Shown piece after piece: positions 14,940-18,843 of a stretch of DNA of 18,843 bases (its first letter is position 1; every line of letters starts with the position of its first letter). This stretch comes from Clostridia bacterium. Its GTDB lineage: Bacteria > Bacillota > Clostridia > DUPQ01. A model generated the notes under the pieces. That model saw only the letters and a list, made by a program, of their open reading frames with translations. It ran no database searches and had not been told where the DNA came from. The stretch covers positions 1 to 18,843 of the forward strand of contig JAUUZV010000017.1 in NCBI GenBank assembly GCA_030592085.1, read 5' to 3'. Both the position numbers and the translations under genes were made by a program.

Positions 14940-15749
14940 TTGAACATAATAGTATGTGTAAAACAAGTTCCTGCAACGAATGAAGTAAAAATGAACAAAG
15001 AAACAAATACAATAATTCGTGAAGGGATTGAAGCAATAATAAATCCATTTGATACTTATGCAATCGAAGAAGGTGTTCGTATAAAAGAAAAAACTGGTGG
15101 AAAAACCACAGTACTTAGTATGGGAATTCCTAGTGTTGCTGATTTATTAAAAGAAACATTGGCAGTTGGAATAGATGAAGCGGTTTTACTAAGTGATAGA
15201 ACTTTTGCAGGAGCTGATTCACTTGCAACATCATATGCTTTATCAAAGGGAATTGAGCACATTGGTGATTATGATCTTATTGTTTGTGGAAAACAAGCAA
15301 TGGATGGAGATACAGCACAAGTAGGTCCAGGACTTGCTGAAAAACTTGGTATACCTCATACCACTTATGTTAGAAAAATAGAAGAAATTAATGATAAATA
15401 TATTAGATGCCAGCGTATGACAGAAGATGGTTACGATATTATTGAGATGCCTCTTCCTGCTGTAATCACAGTTGTTAAAGAAATAAATGAGCCAAGACTT
15501 CCATCTTTAAAAGGAATGATGAGAGCTAAAAGAGCAGTTGTTACAGTATTAACTGCTAAAGATATTGGCGCTGATAGCGATTTATGTGGCCTCAAAGGTT
15601 CACCAACCCAAGTGGTTAAAACATTTGTACCTGTACATGATGTGCAAAGTGAAATGATAGAAGGCGAACCTGAAGAACAGGCAGAAAAACTTGCGAAAAA
15701 ACTGCTGTCAATGCAGTTTAATACAAGTGACTCTACGGAGGTTATATAA
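14940..15749 (+). CDS. etfB: Electron transfer flavoprotein beta subunit
   Basis: A 269-residue EtfB, opening with the family MNIIVCVKQVPATNEVKMN and carrying NPFDTYAIEEGVRIKE, the DTAQVGPGLAEKLGIPHTTY nucleotide-binding loop and the signature VKEINEPRLPSLKGMMRAKR. EtfB pairs with EtfA; in bifurcating complexes its FAD accepts a hydride from NADH and splits the pair between ferredoxin and the acyl-CoA dehydrogenase. Translation probably begins at TTG (14940), with AAAGGAG upstream and no in-frame ATG that fits better. The stop abuts the etfA ATG with no gap, and the etfA ribosome site (GGAGG) lies in the etfB end, so the subunits are translationally coupled, in line with a 1:1 complex. Confidence 0.95.
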   Translation: MNIIVCVKQVPATNEVKMNKETNTIIREGIEAIINPFDTYAIEEGVRIKEKTGGKTTVLSMGIPSVADLLKETLAVGIDEAVLLSDRTFAGADSLATSYALSKGIEHIGDYDLIVCGKQAMDGDTAQVGPGLAEKLGIPHTTYVRKIEEINDKYIRCQRMTEDGYDIIEMPLPAVITVVKEINEPRLPSLKGMMRAKRAVVTVLTAKDIGADSDLCGLKGSPTQVVKTFVPVHDVQSEMIEGEPEEQAEKLAKKLLSMQFNTSDSTEVI

Positions 15750-16937
15750 ATGGCTAGTATAAAAATAATTAAAGATAAATGTGTAGGTTGTAAACTATGT
15801 GTAGGTTCATGTCCATTTGGAGCTATTGAAATGGTGGATAAAAAAGCGGTTATTCTTGAAAACTGTACATTATGTTCCATATGCGTAGAATCATGTAAAT
15901 TTGATGCAATAGATTTTCAAAAAGACGAAGTTTCAAATGCCGTTGATATTTCACTATATAAAGGTGTTTGGATTTTTGCAGAACAAAAAAATGGTGAACC
16001 TGAATCAATATCATATGAACTTTTAGGAGTTGGACGAAAACTTGCAGATGATTTAAAAACATCACTTTTTGCGATTATAATCGGCGATGAGATTGAAAAC
16101 GCAACTAAAAAACTAATAGCATATGGAGCTGATAAAGTTATAATGGTAGAAGATAAATCACTTAATTATTATAACGATGAATCATATACAGATATATTTG
16201 TACAATTAATAAAAGAAAATAACCCTGAAATAATTTTATTAGGTGCAACCGCATATGGGCGCTCATTAGCTCCTAAAATTGCATCAAGAATAAATACAGG
16301 ATTAACTGCAGATTGTACTAAATTAGAAATTGATTTAGAAGATGGAAAATTACTACAAACCAGACCAGCTTTTGGGGGCAACCTTATGGCAACCATAATA
16401 TGTCCAAAGCATAGACCGCAGATGGCTACTGTTAGACATAAAGTAATGAAAGAGCTTGAGCCTGATGAAAAAAGATTAGGTGAAGTGATAAGGCCAAATG
16501 TAAATATACCAACAGATCTTAAAATAAAAGTAAAAGATGTTGTCTCTACTATTACTGAAAGTGTATCTCTAACTGAAGCTGATGTAATTGTTTCAGGTGG
16601 TAGAGGAATGGGTGACCCTAAGAATTTTGAACTTATATCAGAACTTGCAAATGTTTTAGGAGGTGCAGTTGGTGCATCACGTGCTACTGTTGATGCTGGG
16701 TGGATTGGATATAGTCATCAAGTAGGGCAAACTGGACAAACTGTAGGACCAAAAGTATACTTTGCATGTGGTATATCTGGTGCGATTCAACATATAGCTG
16801 GAATGTCCTCATCAGATACAATTATTGCAATTAATAAAAATCCAGATGCACCTATCTTTAAGGTAGCAACATTTGGTATTGTTGGAGATGTATTAGAAAT
16901 ATTACCACTACTTATTAAAGAATTTAAAAAGGCATAA
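15750..16937 (+). CDS. etfA: Electron transfer flavoprotein alpha subunit with N-terminal 2[4Fe-4S] ferredoxin domain
   Basis: A 395-residue EtfA with an added ferredoxin domain. Cysteines 11, 14, 17, 21 (CVGCKLCVGSCP) and 39, 42, 45, 49 (CTLCSICVESCK) form two CxxCxxCxxxC motifs for two [4Fe-4S] clusters. The rest is normal EtfA: an N-terminal alpha/beta domain, then the FAD domain with SGGRGMGD, GASRATVDAGW, QVGQTGQTV and CGISGAIQHIAGM. The plain EtfA of the clostridial Bcd complex lacks the ferredoxin part. This extended form is known from caffeyl-CoA reductase (CarE) and the lactate dehydrogenase/Etf complex (LctC), both NAD/ferredoxin bifurcating enzymes. The extra clusters probably wire the bifurcating FAD to external ferredoxin. 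Intact, with no missing cluster ligand. Confidence 0.95.
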   Translation: MASIKIIKDKCVGCKLCVGSCPFGAIEMVDKKAVILENCTLCSICVESCKFDAIDFQKDEVSNAVDISLYKGVWIFAEQKNGEPESISYELLGVGRKLADDLKTSLFAIIIGDEIENATKKLIAYGADKVIMVEDKSLNYYNDESYTDIFVQLIKENNPEIILLGATAYGRSLAPKIASRINTGLTADCTKLEIDLEDGKLLQTRPAFGGNLMATIICPKHRPQMATVRHKVMKELEPDEKRLGEVIRPNVNIPTDLKIKVKDVVSTITESVSLTEADVIVSGGRGMGDPKNFELISELANVLGGAVGASRATVDAGWIGYSHQVGQTGQTVGPKVYFACGISGAIQHIAGMSSSDTIIAINKNPDAPIFKVATFGIVGDVLEILPLLIKEFKKA

Positions 16938-16961
16938 TTATTGTAAGGAGAAACAAAAAAA

Positions 16962-17633
16962 TTGTCACCACTTAAAAAAAGTATAGAAACTCTTAATATT
17001 AATGATTATGAAATTTCTGTGGTATATATTTTTTCAAAAAGAAAGAGTTTATTATTAACATTAAAAAATGAAGATACTATTGAAGTTAAGGTTCCACGTT
17101 TTATTTCTATAAAAAGGGCTAGAGAATTTGTTTTAAAAAAGAAATCGTGGATTATTAAAAAAAGAGATCAATTAATAAAAATACCTGACAATCAACTATA
17201 CTTTCTTGGACATTTATATCAAATTTTAAAAAGTGACTGTGAAAATATACATTTTCTTGGAGAAAATATTATTATACCTATATCATATTCAGTTGAAAAA
17301 ATTTCTAATTGGTATAAAGAACAGTCTACTTTAGTGGTTAACGAGTTATATCAAGAAATTATTTTTGAAAAACAACCACAAATAATAAAAGTAAAAAAGC
17401 AAAAAAAGAGATACGGTAGTTGCACTTCTAAAGGCAACATTTATATTAATTCACATATTTCAATGTGTCCAAAACCTGTTATAACTTATATTCTATATCA
17501 TGAACTGTGCCATTTAATTCACATGAATCATTCTAAAGATTTTTATGATTTATTAAAAAAATACTGTCCCGATTATAAGAAACATAAAGAGTGGTTGAAA
17601 AATCATAGTTTATTATTACACGATAATATATAA
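16962..17633 (+). CDS. YgjP-like zinc metallopeptidase domain protein (DUF45/M48-related)
   Basis: A 223-residue protein of the YgjP/PF01863 metallopeptidase family. The C-terminal half has the hallmark RYGSCTSKGNIYIN (150-163), the zinc motif HELCH (His180, Glu181, His184), His190 in HMNHSKDFYDLL as probable third ligand, and the closing CPDYKKHKEWL. The N-terminal half is the usual lysine-rich beta region with a KRAREFVLKKKSWIIKK stretch. No signal peptide or membrane segment, so cytoplasmic. Members often sit beside restriction-modification or nucleotide-metabolism genes; their substrates are not known. Translation probably starts at TTG (16962) with AAGGAG 11 bases upstream, somewhat long. 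It lies 24 bases after etfA, possibly read from that operon without functional connection. Confidence 0.85.
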   Translation: MSPLKKSIETLNINDYEISVVYIFSKRKSLLLTLKNEDTIEVKVPRFISIKRAREFVLKKKSWIIKKRDQLIKIPDNQLYFLGHLYQILKSDCENIHFLGENIIIPISYSVEKISNWYKEQSTLVVNELYQEIIFEKQPQIIKVKKQKKRYGSCTSKGNIYINSHISMCPKPVITYILYHELCHLIHMNHSKDFYDLLKKYCPDYKKHKEWLKNHSLLLHDNI

Positions 17634-17673
17634 TTACTTTTATATTTATAAGTATTTATAAAAGGGGTAAAAA

Positions 17674-18843
17674 ATGGATATAGATAAAGTAGGTATTTCA
17701 AATAAAATATTAATTGGATTTTCATTTTTATGTATGGCAGTCTTTGGGTTTTTATCAAGTACACAAGGTGTAGTACTTCCTGTTATAAAACAACAATTTA
17801 ATATTTCATTTACTACAGTTGGTCTTATTTTATTTTTCTCTTCAATTGGTTATCTATTTGCAACTTTTTCAGGTGGTTTTTTACTTAGAAGATTTGGATA
17901 TAAAAAAATAATGGTTATAGCTTTTACTATCCTAATATCTACTTCTGTTTTATTTTTCATTTCAAAAGTTTTTTTTCTCATCGTAATTGGATTTTTCTTA
18001 ATGGGATTTAGTTTTGGGTTTTTTGAAGTTGCAGTAAACTCACTGGTTGTTAGTTTAATTATTAAAAATACAGTAATATTAATGAATTTCACTCATTTAT
18101 TTTATGGGGTTGGTGCAAGTGTTGGCCCTATTTATGCAAGTAAAGTAGTTAATAGCTCACTTAATTGGAGTATGTTGTACATATTTTTCTCAATTTTATT
18201 AATTGGAGCTATATTTTTTATATTAATAATTAAATTTCCAAAGATTAAGAGTGGAGAAAATGATAGCTCAATTTTTAATTTTTCGATTTTTAAAGATAAA
18301 GTTATTTGGTTGTTTTCAATAATGCTAGGACTAACCTTAGCTGTAGAAATGAGTATAACTAGCTGGTTAGTAAATTACTTAACATTTTCAAGGAACCTAA
18401 CAACTAATGAAAGTTCGTTATATATAACATTATTTTTTGTGTTTTTTACATTTGGACGATTAGTTAGTGGATTTATTGCTAAAAAAGTTGGCCATTTTAC
18501 TATTGTTATTTGGTATTTTATTGGTTCAACAATAACACTTCTAACAGCTTCTCTACTTGGAAATTCATTTATATTCCTATTCTCTATTTCAGGATTTTTT
18601 ATATCAGTATTTTTCCCTGTAATTATGGTAATTATTGCAGAAAAATATCCAAAAAGCATAACATCAATTTTAGGATCAATTATTACTTTTGCAGGAATTA
18701 TTGGAATGGTTTTAGTTTTTTTAATTGGCAAAGTAAATGACTTGTTAGGAGTATTTTATAGTATGCTAGTTATTGTTATCTATAGTATAATTGGTCTAGG
18801 ATTAACAATCTATATTAGTAAAATGAAAGAAATGGCCAAAACG
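17674..18843 (+). CDS. Major facilitator superfamily transporter (FHS-like), 3' end beyond window
   Basis: The frame runs 390 codons from ATG 17674 to the window edge with no stop, so the C-terminus is missing, probably by only a few residues. The protein has many hydrophobic helices (about 12 expected), with GVVLPVIKQQFNIS after helix 1, the loop motif GGFLLRRFGYKK between helices 2 and 3, NFTHLFYGVGASVGP (like the fucose:H+ symporter/FHS family LxHAFFGxGAxxGP), a charged middle loop (FPKIKSGENDSS) and GRLVSGFIAKKVGH in the second half. It is probably a secondary transporter for a sugar or other small organic solute, but the substrate cannot be told. AAAGGGG lies before the ATG, and the 40-base gap to the metallopeptidase gene holds AT-rich repeats (TATTTATAAGTATTTATAA) but no clear terminator. 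Confidence 0.88.
   Translation, partial: MDIDKVGISNKILIGFSFLCMAVFGFLSSTQGVVLPVIKQQFNISFTTVGLILFFSSIGYLFATFSGGFLLRRFGYKKIMVIAFTILISTSVLFFISKVFFLIVIGFFLMGFSFGFFEVAVNSLVVSLIIKNTVILMNFTHLFYGVGASVGPIYASKVVNSSLNWSMLYIFFSILLIGAIFFILIIKFPKIKSGENDSSIFNFSIFKDKVIWLFSIMLGLTLAVEMSITSWLVNYLTFSRNLTTNESSLYITLFFVFFTFGRLVSGFIAKKVGHFTIVIWYFIGSTITLLTASLLGNSFIFLFSISGFFISVFFPVIMVIIAEKYPKSITSILGSIITFAGIIGMVLVFLIGKVNDLLGVFYSMLVIVIYSIIGLGLTIYISKMKEMAKT

Noticed and set aside
15431..15880. 149-codon open frame antisense to etfB/etfA
   Set aside because: It spans the junction of two conserved Etf genes in the opposite strand and has no independent coding signs.
13761..16937. Butyrate-forming bcd-etfBA cluster
   Set aside because: Thiolase, hydroxybutyryl-CoA dehydrogenase and crotonase genes are absent, and EtfA has a ferredoxin domain not found in that cluster's EtfA.
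18375..18740. Open frames on both strands within 18375-18740
   Set aside because: The MFS transporter frame runs through without a stop from 17674 to the edge, so these are overlaps in other frames.

Overview
The window is very AT-rich (roughly 30% G+C by eye, not computed), densely coded, with strong AAGGAG-type ribosome binding sites and several likely TTG starts. These traits and the gene content (long-form HflX, TldD/TldE, YdbC-type PC4 protein, EtfA with an N-terminal ferredoxin domain, S8 protease, FHS-like MFS) point to an anaerobic low-G+C Firmicute, most likely a clostridium of Lachnospirales type; the genus cannot be named from the sequence. No rRNA, tRNA, CRISPR array, insertion sequence or phage gene is seen. 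No stretch over 300 bases lacks a gene; the longest gap is 195 bases (13566-13760).

Layout. 1-363 is the C-terminal end of a cation-efflux (CDF) protein. It overlaps tail-to-tail with an AraM/EgsA-like sn-glycerol-1-phosphate dehydrogenase on the minus strand. Divergent from that is a small nitroreductase, followed by a stand-alone PC4-fold single-strand nucleic-acid-binding protein that ends in a clear intrinsic terminator. From 2653 to 7134 there is a tight three-gene unit, tldD-tldE-hflX, in which HflX carries an N-terminal extension with a JAMM-like metal-site signature. A small XRE regulator faces it and overlaps its 3' end.

7457-12246 is a carbohydrate region. A Gfo/Idh/MocA dehydrogenase and a TIM-barrel sugar isomerase/epimerase run leftward. 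A solute-binding lipoprotein and a NagA-like deacetylase run rightward, with a small inverted repeat in the divergent promoter region. A secreted subtilisin-family protease with its own promoter and terminator follows.

13761-16937 encodes an acyl-CoA dehydrogenase, EtfB and a ferredoxin-extended EtfA, the same order as the caffeyl-CoA reductase (carCDE) type of electron-bifurcating complex. Downstream come a YgjP-like zinc metallopeptidase and an MFS transporter that runs off the right edge.

Most interesting points: the JAMM-like domain on HflX next to the TldD/TldE protease, which makes a possible peptide-clearance/ribosome-rescue unit; the ferredoxin-bearing bifurcating Etf complex, with a Fur-like palindrome upstream; and a divergent amino-sugar cluster with a solute-binding protein but no permease.
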